Assembly (NCBI RefSeq): GCF_026239655.1
Contig: NZ_JAPIVO010000006.1
Span: forward strand, 434,001 to 498,000
DNA from: Pedobacter sp. MR2016-24
GTDB lineage: Bacteria; Bacteroidota; Bacteroidia; Sphingobacteriales; Sphingobacteriaceae
Length of the DNA: 64,000 bases
Direction of reading: 5' to 3'
The notes under the pieces were generated by a model. The model did not search any database. It worked only from the letters and a program-made list of their open reading frames with translations, and had not been told where the DNA came from. Both the position numbers and the translations under genes were made by a program. Below are positions 43,294 through 51,821 of this stretch, one piece after another; position 1 is the stretch's first letter; every line of letters begins with the position of its first letter.

Positions 43294-44349
43294 CTAATTT
43301 AAGCCTAATATTTTCTTATTAAATGCCTCATCTGCTCCGGTAGATGCAAAGTCATCAAATGCTCTGGCTGTTACGGGTATGATATGCTTTTTAATAAATT
43401 CAGCGCCTTCTCTTGCACCTGTTTCCGAATCTTTTATGCAGCATTCCCATTCCATTACTGCCCAGCCCTGAAAATCATATTGGGCAAGTTTACTGAAAAT
43501 AGTTTTAAAATCAACCTGACCATCGCCTGGCGAACGGTAACGTCCGGCACGGTTGGCCCAGCTTTGATATCCTCCGAATGTTCCCTGTCTTCCTGTAGCG
43601 TTAAATTCAGCATCTTTCACATGGAATGCTTTAATGCGCTCATGATAGAAATCTATATACTGAATATAGTCCAGTTGCTGCAATACGAAATGTGATGGGT
43701 CATATAACAAACATGCCCTTGGATGATTGTTTACCTTTTCAAGGAACATCTCATAAGTTACCCCATCAAATAAATCTTCGCCCGGATGGATTTCATAACA
43801 AACATCTACGCCGCATGCATCAAATTCATTCAAAATAGGCAACCAGCGTTTTGCAAGTTCCGTGAAACCAGCTTCAACCAATCCTTCCGGTCTTTGTGGC
43901 CATGGATGGAACATATGCCATAATAGTGAACCGCTGAAGGTTGCATGTGCATTCAGTCCCAGATTTTGCGAAGCTTTTGCTGCATATTTTAATTGCTGCA
44001 CTGCCCATTCTGTTCTTGCTTTCGGACTATTTCTTAGCTCTGCCGGTGCAAAACCGTCAAATACCTGGTCAAAAGCAGGGTTAACTGCAACCAGTTGTCC
44101 CTGTATATGCGTAGAAAGTTCAGTGATCTCTAAACCAAATGAATTTACCTTACCTTTTAATTCATCAGCATAAGTTTTACTTTCAGCGGCCTGCTTTAAA
44201 TCAATAAACCGATTATCTAAAGTCGGCATTTGTATGCCCTTAAACCCTAAGTCGGCCGCCCATTGGCAAATTCCTTCAAGAGAGTTGAAAGGAGCTTCAT
44301 CTCCGATAAATTGTGCTAAAAAAACCGCTGGTCCTTTAAGTGTTGTCAT
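43294..44349 (-). CDS. Sugar phosphate isomerase/epimerase-family TIM-barrel protein (cytoplasmic)
   Basis: 351 residues and no export signal. Metal-site blocks are VCYEIHPGEDLFDG, LLYDPSHFVLQQLDYIQYID, FHVKDAEFNATGRQG and WAVMEWECCI, typical of xylose-isomerase-like barrel proteins found beside Gfo/Idh dehydrogenases. It lies 5 bp after the cytoplasmic Gfo/Idh gene, so the two probably act on one cytosolic intermediate, for instance conversion and reduction of a 3-keto hexose. The exact epimerisation or isomerisation is unknown. Confidence 0.85.
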   Translation of the reverse strand: MTTLKGPAVFLAQFIGDEAPFNSLEGICQWAADLGFKGIQMPTLDNRFIDLKQAAESKTYADELKGKVNSFGLEITELSTHIQGQLVAVNPAFDQVFDGFAPAELRNSPKARTEWAVQQLKYAAKASQNLGLNAHATFSGSLLWHMFHPWPQRPEGLVEAGFTELAKRWLPILNEFDACGVDVCYEIHPGEDLFDGVTYEMFLEKVNNHPRACLLYDPSHFVLQQLDYIQYIDFYHERIKAFHVKDAEFNATGRQGTFGGYQSWANRAGRYRSPGDGQVDFKTIFSKLAQYDFQGWAVMEWECCIKDSETGAREGAEFIKKHIIPVTARAFDDFASTGADEAFNKKILGLN

Positions 44350-44354
44350 TTCCT

Positions 44355-45515
44355 TTATATTTTAAAATCCGACCATTTCTGATCCGACTGGCTCGAAGCC
44401 ACAACGTTTTCAATAAATGCCATTCCTCTTACGCCATCAGCTACATTCGGGAAATCCAGTTCAAATTCAGTAGGCTGTTCACCGTTCAATTTTGCACTTA
44501 CTGTAGCTGCAAAATTTCTGTAGATATTGGCGAAGGCTTCAAGATATCCTTCAGGATGTCCACCTGGTACTCTGGTGTTGTGTTTAGCTACATCCGACAG
44601 GTAAGCCTGACCAGCTCTGTATACCTGAGCGGGCTGATCCAACCACTTCATCAATAAAGTATTTGGCTCCATCTGGTGCCATTCCAGGCCACCCTTTTCA
44701 CCATATACTTTAATCTTCAATGCATTTTCTTCTCCGGCTGCAATTTGGGAAGCAATGAGTACACCATTTGCACCATTGTCAAATTTCAGCAATACGTTGC
44801 CGTCATCATCCAGCCCTCTGCCTTCTACAACGATATTCAGATCAGCACACATTTTGCTGATCTTTAACCCTGAAATATATTCCGCCAGCTGTGCTGCATG
44901 CGTACCAATATCCCCCATGCTGCCGCTCTTTCCACTTTTCTTAGGATCAGTTCTCCAGGCAGCGCCCGCATTTCCTTCCCGTTCTGTCAATGTACTCAAC
45001 CATCCCTGAGGATATTCCACCATTATTTTACGAATTGCACCAAGCATGCCATCCTTAACCATCTGGCGTGCTTGTTTTACCATAGGGTAGCCAGAGTAAG
45101 TATGCGTCAGACATAAAGTAAGACCAGTTTCTTCCACCTTCTGTTGCAGCAATTTTGCTTCTTCAAGCGATAATGTAATAGGTTTTTCTATCACCACATT
45201 GAAGCCGTTTTCTAAGGCCATCATGGCCGGTTCAAAATGTGCAAAGTTTGGTGTTACGATCGTAACAAAGTCAATTCTTTTATCAGCAGGCAGGAGGCTT
45301 TCCTTTTCGAAAAGCTCCTGGTAGCTGGTATAGGCACGATCTTCATCAAGGAATAAGATCTTTCCGGATTCTTTTGCAACTTCAGGGTTAACACTAAGTG
45401 CACCACAGCAAAGTTCAATCTGTCCATCTATGTTGGCGGCAATGCGGTGGACGGCGCCTATAAAAGCATCCTTACCACCGCCGATCATACCCATTCTTAA
45501 TTTTCTATATCCCAT
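44355..45515 (-). CDS. Gfo/Idh/MocA family oxidoreductase (cytoplasmic)
   Basis: 386 residues without leader. Nucleotide motif MGMIGGGKDAFIGAVHR (8-24), VTIVTPNFAHFEPAMMAL, the EKP motif in VVIEKPITLSLEEA, then the substrate domain with GSMGDIGTHAAQLAEYISG, where the D-x3-H pair is intact. It resembles ThuB-type enzymes that interconvert 3-keto-sugars and sugars with NAD(P)H. The start codon shares one base with the stop of the GMC gene (TAATG), so it is translationally coupled, and the isomerase follows at 5 bp. Confidence 0.87.
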   Translation of the reverse strand: MGYRKLRMGMIGGGKDAFIGAVHRIAANIDGQIELCCGALSVNPEVAKESGKILFLDEDRAYTSYQELFEKESLLPADKRIDFVTIVTPNFAHFEPAMMALENGFNVVIEKPITLSLEEAKLLQQKVEETGLTLCLTHTYSGYPMVKQARQMVKDGMLGAIRKIMVEYPQGWLSTLTEREGNAGAAWRTDPKKSGKSGSMGDIGTHAAQLAEYISGLKISKMCADLNIVVEGRGLDDDGNVLLKFDNGANGVLIASQIAAGEENALKIKVYGEKGGLEWHQMEPNTLLMKWLDQPAQVYRAGQAYLSDVAKHNTRVPGGHPEGYLEAFANIYRNFAATVSAKLNGEQPTEFELDFPNVADGVRGMAFIENVVASSQSDQKWSDFKI

Positions 45516-47218
45516 TAAATATTTCCTTTTTTTAATTCAGTTACTGCGTAATCAGCCGCTCTTGCGGTTAATGCCATAAAAGTAAGTGAAGGATTCTGAC
45601 ATGCAATCGATGGCATGCATGAACCATCAGTCACGAATACGTTTTTCACTTCGTGCATCTGATTCCATTTATTCAATACAGATGTTTTCGGATCAAGACC
45701 CATACGTGCAGTACCCTGTTCGTGAATTGCCATACCCGGTGTTGAACCAGCATCATAGGTCTGGATATTTTTCATACCCGCTGCTTCCAGCATTTCTGCT
45801 GCATCATTCATCATAGCGATACGCATTTTTTGCTCGTTTTCTTTGAACTCGCAATCAATCGCTAAAACATGCATGCCCCATTTATCTTTTTTGGTTTTGT
45901 CGATGTAAACCCTGTTTTCATGGTATGGAAGCGATTCACCGAATCCACCTAATCCCATGTTCCAGACACCTGGCTGAGTCATCTGGTCTTTAAAGTCGCC
46001 GCCAAAAGCAAGTTCAGCAACATCTTTATGCCAGTTTGTTCTGCTCGCACCACCCTGATAACCAAAACCTCTTAAATAATCACGTTTGTCATTACCCATG
46101 TTCTGGTATCTTGGAATATAAATCCCGTTCGCCCGTCTGCCATAAGTATATTTATTCTCAAATCCTTCTGCTTCTCCGGTTGCACCAGTACGGAAATGAT
46201 GATCCATCAGGTTATGTCCCAATTCACCACTGCCATTACCTAAACCATTTGGATGCGCTTCAGAGGTAGAGTTCAGTAAAAGGAAAGTACTACCTAATGT
46301 AGATCCGTTTACGAAAACAATTTTAGCAAAGAATTCGATGTTTTCTTTCGTTTCCGAATCAATTACCATTACTCCCGTTGCTTTCTGTGTATCCTTATCA
46401 TAAATGATATGATCAACCAGTGAGAAAGGACGTAAAGTGAGATTTCCTGTCGCTACAGCTGCCGGAAGGGTAGAAGATTGTGTGCTGAAGTAAGCGCCAA
46501 AAGGACAACCTCTGCTACATAAATTACGGTACTGACAGCTTCCTCTTCCACCATGGGGAACAGTAAGGTTTGCCGTACGGCCAATGGTCATGATTCTCTC
46601 TTTTTTCCAGTGGTCTTCGATACGTTTTTTTACAGATTTCTCTACAACGTTCATCTCCATTGGTGGCAGGAATTGTCCGTCAGGTAGTGCTGGCCAGTTT
46701 TCTGCCTGTCCGCTGATTCCAGCAAAACGCTCTACATAGTCATACCATTTTTCAAGGTCTTTATAACGGATTGGCCAGTCTACTCCATGACCATCTTTTT
46801 TATTGTCTTCAAAATTCAGGTCGCTGAAACGGTAACTCTGACGACCCCACATTAACGATTTTCCACCTACGTGGAAACCACGGTACCAGTCAAAACGTTT
46901 TACCTCAGTATACGGACATTCGAGGTCATTTACCCAAAAGCTTTCATTAAATTCCTGATACGGATAATCTCTTTTCTGTACCGGGTGTGTTCTCTTTTGT
47001 TCTTCGGTCAATTTTCCACGGTGTTCAAATTCCCATGGTTTTTTCATTGCCGTTGTATAGTCTTTTATATGCTCAACGTTTCTGCCTCTCTCAAGAAGCA
47101 GCACTTTTAATCCTTTTTCAGTTAGTTCTTTTGCTGCCCAACCACCGCTAATTCCGGATCCTACAACAATAGCGTCATAAGTATTTTGTGCAGTTGCTTT
47201 TGTATTTAAATTGCTCAT
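45515..47218 (-). CDS. GMC-family FAD-dependent sugar oxidoreductase
   Basis: 567 residues. FAD motif GSGISGGWAAKEL (20-32) and C-terminal GMAIHEQGTARMG with the catalytic histidine, ending NPSLTFMALTARAADYAV. It matches the catalytic subunit of membrane-bound gluconate/sorbosone/glucoside 3-dehydrogenase-type enzymes. It has no signal peptide of its own; the adjacent Tat-signal subunit probably carries it across the membrane as a complex. A Cys-rich stretch CQYRNLCSRGCPFGAYF (about residue 235-250) could bind a cofactor or the electron path, as in that subfamily. Electrons would go to a c-type cytochrome. Confidence 0.9.
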   Translation of the reverse strand: MSNLNTKATAQNTYDAIVVGSGISGGWAAKELTEKGLKVLLLERGRNVEHIKDYTTAMKKPWEFEHRGKLTEEQKRTHPVQKRDYPYQEFNESFWVNDLECPYTEVKRFDWYRGFHVGGKSLMWGRQSYRFSDLNFEDNKKDGHGVDWPIRYKDLEKWYDYVERFAGISGQAENWPALPDGQFLPPMEMNVVEKSVKKRIEDHWKKERIMTIGRTANLTVPHGGRGSCQYRNLCSRGCPFGAYFSTQSSTLPAAVATGNLTLRPFSLVDHIIYDKDTQKATGVMVIDSETKENIEFFAKIVFVNGSTLGSTFLLLNSTSEAHPNGLGNGSGELGHNLMDHHFRTGATGEAEGFENKYTYGRRANGIYIPRYQNMGNDKRDYLRGFGYQGGASRTNWHKDVAELAFGGDFKDQMTQPGVWNMGLGGFGESLPYHENRVYIDKTKKDKWGMHVLAIDCEFKENEQKMRIAMMNDAAEMLEAAGMKNIQTYDAGSTPGMAIHEQGTARMGLDPKTSVLNKWNQMHEVKNVFVTDGSCMPSIACQNPSLTFMALTARAADYAVTELKKGNI

Positions 47219-47231
47219 TTGTTTTTAAATT

Positions 47232-47873
47232 TTAAGTTGCCCAAACTCTTTGGCCAGGTTTAAGATCAGTATTGCCATCATAACGGCCAGGAATATCAAG
47301 ATATTCATACGCTTGTGTAGCGCCTATTTCTGAAGTGAAATAGCCTAATAAGGTTAAATCGCGTGCAATCGCAAAGAAATAGGGTGTACCATCTTTCTTT
47401 TCTTTCCCATCTATTGGTCTTCTGCTAACAGGTTTTGCTTTTTCGGCAGCTTGAATTTTTTCGTTTTCAATCTTCTGTGCAGCAATAGTTTCGTCCCTTA
47501 ATTTACCAATTAACTGTTCACGCTCTTTTGGAGAGATTTTAGTAAATGAGTTCTTAAAATCTTTTTTTGAACGCTCTTCCAGATCTTCAAGTCCTTTTAC
47601 GAATGCTTCCTGTGCTTCCTTAGGATAACAGTCTTTAATCATCATAGCAATGAACGGGCCTACACCTGCAGCTTTTGCGCCTGGTGTCTTTGTCGTTGGG
47701 ATGATAGTATCAGCCACCTCTGTGATCATCTGATCCTGGTCAGCCGAAAATAAATTGGAACCTTTCTTGTCTGACGTCGTGTTACAGCTGTCAAGAAATA
47801 CTCCGATCGTAGTTGCAGATAACGCGCCTCCTAATAAAAAGGCTACATTCCTGACTGCTTCTCTTCTATCCAT
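47232..47873 (-). CDS. Gluconate 2-dehydrogenase subunit 3-like protein, Tat signal
   Basis: 213 residues. A twin-arginine type leader (MDRREAVRNVAFLLGGALS) is followed by a cysteine (FLDSC) and a helical domain of the gluconate_2-dh3 family (ITEVADTIIPTTKTPGAKAAGVGPFI). In known complexes this small subunit escorts the GMC catalytic subunit through the Tat system and stabilises it. The GMC gene follows after 13 bp. It is the first gene of the operon; 224 bp of AT-rich leader with inverted repeats precede it. Confidence 0.88.
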   Translation of the reverse strand: MDRREAVRNVAFLLGGALSATTIGVFLDSCNTTSDKKGSNLFSADQDQMITEVADTIIPTTKTPGAKAAGVGPFIAMMIKDCYPKEAQEAFVKGLEDLEERSKKDFKNSFTKISPKEREQLIGKLRDETIAAQKIENEKIQAAEKAKPVSRRPIDGKEKKDGTPYFFAIARDLTLLGYFTSEIGATQAYEYLDIPGRYDGNTDLKPGQRVWAT

Positions 47874-47964
47874 ACTTTTATTTTGGTTATTTTGTTGTGT
47901 GTTCTTTTTACACTATTAGCTCTTAAAAATAGATATTATTATTACAATATCCCTACAAGTTAAG

Positions 47965-47982
47965 TGATATATTTGTATATCA
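47965..47982. promoter_or_regulatory. Inverted repeat in the operon leader
   Basis: TGATATA-TTTG-TATATCA is a perfect palindrome with 7-nt arms, 92 bp upstream of the subunit 3 start. A second inverted repeat (GATATT...AATATC, 6-nt arms) lies at about 47933-47952. Both are possible operators of the sugar-oxidation operon; no cognate regulator gene is in the region. Confidence 0.4.
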
Positions 47983-48097
47983 TGTTTTTTGTTACACTTT
48001 GGATTTATTCTAAATAAAGTCCTTGTAACAGGCCTTTTGTGCCTATAGATAAATGTTAATCCTATTGATGTCTAAGCGATTGCTCTGGGTTGAAGTA

Positions 48098-49018
48098 CTA
48101 TTTTAACAAGGTATTTTTGACGTAATTGAAGCTTGTTGTAACACTGGTGTAAGGATCGATTTTAATCACATCCTGTTCCACAAAAATATACTCCAATCCT
48201 GATAATTTTGCTGCTTTGAAAATTGATTTGAAGTCAATACTTCCCGTTCCAACTTCAACATAAACACTTTTATCTGCCTTATCCATATCTTTCACATGCC
48301 ACATTTTAAAACGACCCGGATGTTGTTTGAACATGGTGAGCGGATCCAGACCAGCATTTACTGCCCAGAACAGATCGAGTTCAAAACTAACCAGTTTCGG
48401 ATCAGTTTCTTTTAGCAGTATCTCATAGCCGGTTAATCCATTACCCTGATCTTTGAATTCGAAATTGTGGTTGTGATAAGCCAGTTTCAGCTGATGCGTT
48501 TTGCATAATTCGGCTGCTCTGTTGAATTTAGCAGCAATCATTTTATAGTCATCCGCAGTGCCTGTTTGCCTGATGGTAGTTGGCAGTGCAGGAATGATAA
48601 AATACTGCTGACCAACCGTAGCTGCTGTTTCAATGTGACTTTTCAATACATCTTCATTGCCACCTGTTGTAAGGAAATCCGTGGCATTATAATGGCCACC
48701 CGGACTAGTGATATTATAGTCGGACATTAGTGATTTGAAATCTTTGGCATCCAAACCCCAAAAACCTTTTGCCGCGTTAGGGCCTGCATAGCCGTAAAAA
48801 GTTTCTACCTGGTTGTAGCCGATTTTTGAAAGTTGTGCGATTACACCTTTCACATCTTTTGCTAATAAATCTCTTAGCGTGTAGAGTTGCAGACCAACTT
48901 TTTTGATTCCTGCAGAGTAATTTGTGTTTGCCAGTGCTGAAGCTAAGGCCGACTGGCTTAATAATGCTGCTGCCGCAGCGATACCTGTTTGCTGTAAAAA
49001 ACTTCTTCTATTGGTCAT
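48098..49018 (-). CDS. Tat-exported sugar phosphate isomerase/epimerase-like TIM-barrel protein, paralogue
   Basis: 306 residues with Tat leader (TNRRSFLQQTGIAAAAALLSQSALASA). The barrel is a close relative of the protein at 37510-38379: shared blocks are GLQLYTLR, KDVKG, FWGLD-KDFKSLM, LKLAYHNHNFEF, ELDLFWAV, MWHVKDMDKAD and GSIDFK. It is transcribed separately, 224 bp before subunit 3. It is probably a periplasmic metal-dependent enzyme of the same sugar pathway; the two copies flank the whole cluster. Confidence 0.82.
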   Translation of the reverse strand: MTNRRSFLQQTGIAAAAALLSQSALASALANTNYSAGIKKVGLQLYTLRDLLAKDVKGVIAQLSKIGYNQVETFYGYAGPNAAKGFWGLDAKDFKSLMSDYNITSPGGHYNATDFLTTGGNEDVLKSHIETAATVGQQYFIIPALPTTIRQTGTADDYKMIAAKFNRAAELCKTHQLKLAYHNHNFEFKDQGNGLTGYEILLKETDPKLVSFELDLFWAVNAGLDPLTMFKQHPGRFKMWHVKDMDKADKSVYVEVGTGSIDFKSIFKAAKLSGLEYIFVEQDVIKIDPYTSVTTSFNYVKNTLLK

Positions 49019-49185
49019 CTGATTAAATATGAGGTATCCTTATTTAACAAGTAAACGATAATAATGTTTAGACACGTATATAATAGGTTATAAAAATCCA
49101 TTTTTTCTGTGCTACATAAATATAAACAAACAAATTTATATAGGTTTGTTGCGTTTTTTTAACTTTGCTAAAATCCAAATAATTC

Positions 49186-50136
49186 ATGACTGATAAAATA
49201 CTAGTATTAGGTTCTAACGGACAGATCGGCACTGAGCTAGTGACCACTTTACGTAAGTTCTATGGCGAAGACAATGTCATCGCCTGCGATATCCGGAGAC
49301 CTGATTATGATATTAAGAATTCGGGTCCTTTCGAATTTGTTAATGTCCTGGAAAAAGAAACATTAAACACGATTTTCAACAAGTATAAGCCTACACAAGT
49401 TTACCTTTTAGCTGCATTGTTATCTGCTACCGGAGAACAAAATCCAAAGCTGGCATGGGACCTGAATATGAATGGTCTGTTGAATATACTTGACCTTGCG
49501 ATCGTTTATAAAACTGCAAAAGTTTACTGGCCTAGTTCGATAGCTGTATTCGGCCCGAATTCACCAAAAGATCAAACCTCACAATTCTGTGTGATGGACC
49601 CAAATACTGTTTACGGAATCAGTAAACTGGCAGGGGAAAGATGGTGCGAGTATTATTTTCAGAAATTTGGTCTTGATGTAAGAAGTATCCGTTACCCGGG
49701 ATTGATTAGCTGGAAGGCTGCACCAGGAGGGGGTACAACGGACTATGCGATTCATATTTTTCATGATGCCTTGAAAAAAGGAAGTTATGCGTCATTTCTG
49801 AATGCAGAGACGGAATTGCCTATGATGTATATGGACGATGCGATCCGTGGTACTATTGAATTGATGGATGCACCTTCACAAAATATTTCTATCCGTTCCA
49901 GTTATAACTTTGCTGGTGTAAGTTTTACCCCTGAAGTTTTAGCGACAGAAATCAGGAAACATATTCCTGATTTTACATTAACTTATACAGCGAATGATCC
50001 GCGACAGGCTATCGCTGCCAGCTGGCCACGCTCTATTGATGATCAGTTTGCCATTAAAGACTGGGGATGGAAGCCGGAATTTGATCTGGCAAAGCTGACT
50101 GCTGATATGTTGAATAATTTAAAGAAAAGTAATTAG
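49186..50136 (+). CDS. tdh: SDR-family L-threonine 3-dehydrogenase
   Basis: 316 residues of the extended SDR fold. NAD motif GSNGQIGTEL (9-18), catalytic Ser in WPSSIAVFGP, Y-x3-K in YGISKLAGE, and the signatures RYPGLISWKAAPGGGTTDYA and MYMDDAIRGTIELM. These are characteristic of SDR-type threonine dehydrogenases, such as those of Flavobacteriia, that oxidise L-threonine to 2-amino-3-oxobutyrate. It is unrelated to the zinc-dependent enzyme of E. coli that carries the same gene name. TAACTTTG at 49160-49167 is a possible -7 box. The yebC gene follows 22 bp later and is probably co-transcribed. Confidence 0.9.
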   Translation: MTDKILVLGSNGQIGTELVTTLRKFYGEDNVIACDIRRPDYDIKNSGPFEFVNVLEKETLNTIFNKYKPTQVYLLAALLSATGEQNPKLAWDLNMNGLLNILDLAIVYKTAKVYWPSSIAVFGPNSPKDQTSQFCVMDPNTVYGISKLAGERWCEYYFQKFGLDVRSIRYPGLISWKAAPGGGTTDYAIHIFHDALKKGSYASFLNAETELPMMYMDDAIRGTIELMDAPSQNISIRSSYNFAGVSFTPEVLATEIRKHIPDFTLTYTANDPRQAIAASWPRSIDDQFAIKDWGWKPEFDLAKLTADMLNNLKKSN

Positions 50137-50158
50137 GGTTAACCCTCAATAAAAGACA

Positions 50159-50884
50159 ATGGGAAGAGCATTTGAGTTCAGAAAAGAAAGAAAATTTAAA
50201 CGTTGGGCTAAAATGGCCGTGCAGTTTACCCGTATAGGTAAGGAAATTGTAATGGCTGTAAAAGATGCGGGTCCAAATCCGGAAACCAATTCCCGCTTAC
50301 GTACAGCTATCCAAAACTCCAAGGCTGTAAATATGCCTAAGCATACCGTTGATGCAGCTATCAAACGTGCATCTAACAAAGATGAAAATGGCTATGAAGA
50401 GCATGTTTATGAAGGATATGCACAACATGGTGTGGCCATTCTGATTGAAACTGCTACTGATAATACTAACAGAACCGTAGCTAACATACGCAGTTATTTT
50501 AGTAAAACCGGTGGTTCATTGGGCAAGACAGGTTCTCTCGATTTTATCTTTAACAGGAAATCTATTTTCAGGTTTCTGCCAGGTGAAAAAGACCTTGAAG
50601 AACTGGAGTTCGAATTGATCGATGCTGGTTTGGAAGAGCTGTACCTGGAGTCTGACGAAGAAGGCAACGACATCGCTGTTGTTCAAACTGCTTTTGAAGA
50701 TTTTGGCAAAATGCAAAAGATGCTTGAAGATCTTGGTTTTGAAATGAAAAGTGCCAAACTGGAGAGAATCTCTTTATCTACGACAGATATTACCGAAGAA
50801 CAGGCTGTAGATGTAATTAAACTGATTGACAAACTTGAAGAAGATGATGATGTACAAGCTGTATATCACAATATGACGGAGTAA
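50159..50884 (+). CDS. yebC: YebC/PmpR family (TACO1) regulatory protein
   Basis: 241 residues with the family start MGRAFEFRKERKFKRWAKMA, then FTRIGKEI, PDP-like NSRLRTAIQNSKAVNMPKHTVDAAIKRA, YEGYAQHGVAILIE, TDNTNRT, and the C-terminal D-rich tail. The MGRAFEFRKE start is the Bacteroidota variant of MAGHSKW. Family members have been described as DNA-binding regulators and more recently as translation factors that help ribosomes at proline runs. It is probably in an operon with tdh upstream. Confidence 0.93.
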   Translation: MGRAFEFRKERKFKRWAKMAVQFTRIGKEIVMAVKDAGPNPETNSRLRTAIQNSKAVNMPKHTVDAAIKRASNKDENGYEEHVYEGYAQHGVAILIETATDNTNRTVANIRSYFSKTGGSLGKTGSLDFIFNRKSIFRFLPGEKDLEELEFELIDAGLEELYLESDEEGNDIAVVQTAFEDFGKMQKMLEDLGFEMKSAKLERISLSTTDITEEQAVDVIKLIDKLEEDDDVQAVYHNMTE

Positions 50885-50906
50885 GAAGAACTTTCGTTTC
50901 AAAGAG

Positions 50907-50947
50907 AAAAGGAGCAGTGATTTTAATCGCTGCTCCTTTTTTTATTT
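50907..50947. terminator. Bidirectional terminator after yebC
   Basis: AAAAGGAGCAG (50907-50917) and CTGCTCCTTTT (50930-50940) with a 12-nt loop and a run of T on both strands. It serves yebC and, on the other strand, the esterase gene whose stop lies at 50942. Confidence 0.85.
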
Positions 50948-51730
50948 TAGCCTGTGACTAAAAAGCCAGGGTAATAACTGCGGTTCTCCAAATGCGCTAT
51001 CCCAGCTATTGTGATTTGCATCAGGATATAAGGTAAACTTCACCTCTTTGCCCACAATTTTAAGTTGATTAGCAATGTCTGTAGAGAAAACAGGGTTGAC
51101 CACATCATCCTTACCACCATGGAAAATCCATAATGGAACGTTTTTATACTTATTTACATTTCCAAGATTGTCACCGCCACAAATCGCAAAGGCCGCAGCG
51201 AAGGTTTTCCGTTTGCGTCTCAGCAGTTCATAAGTTCCCATTCCACCCATCGATAATCCACCGACATATGCCTGGTTTTTATTGATATATGGTTTTTCCA
51301 ATATATTATCTACCATTCCTAATAATGCTTTCATCGCTTTTGTAGGTTTTCCACCCTTTACAAAAGTAAAGTTTCTTTTACCAGCGGAGTCTTTTGCGAT
51401 ATTAACATTTGCCCAGTAACTGTCTTCAGTGCATTGAGGAAAGATGATAATGGCAGGGAATTGCTGACGGACATCATTTCTCAAAAACAGTTTAGCGCCA
51501 TGCGTTAACTGCTTCTCATTGTCATAACCACTTTCACCCCGACCATGCAGTACAAATAACACAGGATATTGGAGCTTAGCATCAAAATGTTCAGGAAAAA
51601 GAATCCGGTAAGAGATAGTGTCTTTATCTTTTATATAGCTGCCCTTATCGAACTTTTTAAAATCTTGCGCACTTATTTGTAAGTTGCTGAACAGGAAGGT
51701 GACGAAGAGAATTAATCTGAAATGCTTCAT
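50942..51730 (-). CDS. Secreted alpha/beta-hydrolase esterase
   Basis: 262 residues with a signal peptide (FRLILFVTFLFSNLQISA). The nucleophile elbow is GLSMGG (about 152), with acid/base candidates in HGGKDDVV and DANHNSWDSAF. An early HGRGES oxyanion motif is present (VLFVLHGRGESG). This matches the PHB-depolymerase/carboxylesterase-like group found next to carbohydrate loci as xylan or pectin esterases. A strong terminator (51744-51772) lies between it and the SusD gene upstream, so it is probably transcribed apart from it. Substrate unknown. Confidence 0.85.
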   Translation of the reverse strand: MKHFRLILFVTFLFSNLQISAQDFKKFDKGSYIKDKDTISYRILFPEHFDAKLQYPVLFVLHGRGESGYDNEKQLTHGAKLFLRNDVRQQFPAIIIFPQCTEDSYWANVNIAKDSAGKRNFTFVKGGKPTKAMKALLGMVDNILEKPYINKNQAYVGGLSMGGMGTYELLRRKRKTFAAAFAICGGDNLGNVNKYKNVPLWIFHGGKDDVVNPVFSTDIANQLKIVGKEVKFTLYPDANHNSWDSAFGEPQLLPWLFSHRLK

Positions 51731-51743
51731 AGTGCTAAATTAA

Positions 51744-51772
51744 AAAACCCGCCCGGATTCCGGGCGGGTTTT
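51744..51772 (-). terminator. Terminator after the first SusC/SusD pair
   Basis: AAAACCCGCCCGG and its complement around ATT form a 13-bp stem; on the minus strand six T follow. It lies 50 bp after the SusD stop and 14 bp before the esterase start. Confidence 0.85.
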
Positions 51773-51821
51773 AACAAATTTAACGGTTTGCTGATGATTT
51801 GTTATCAGGAGCTATCCGCTG

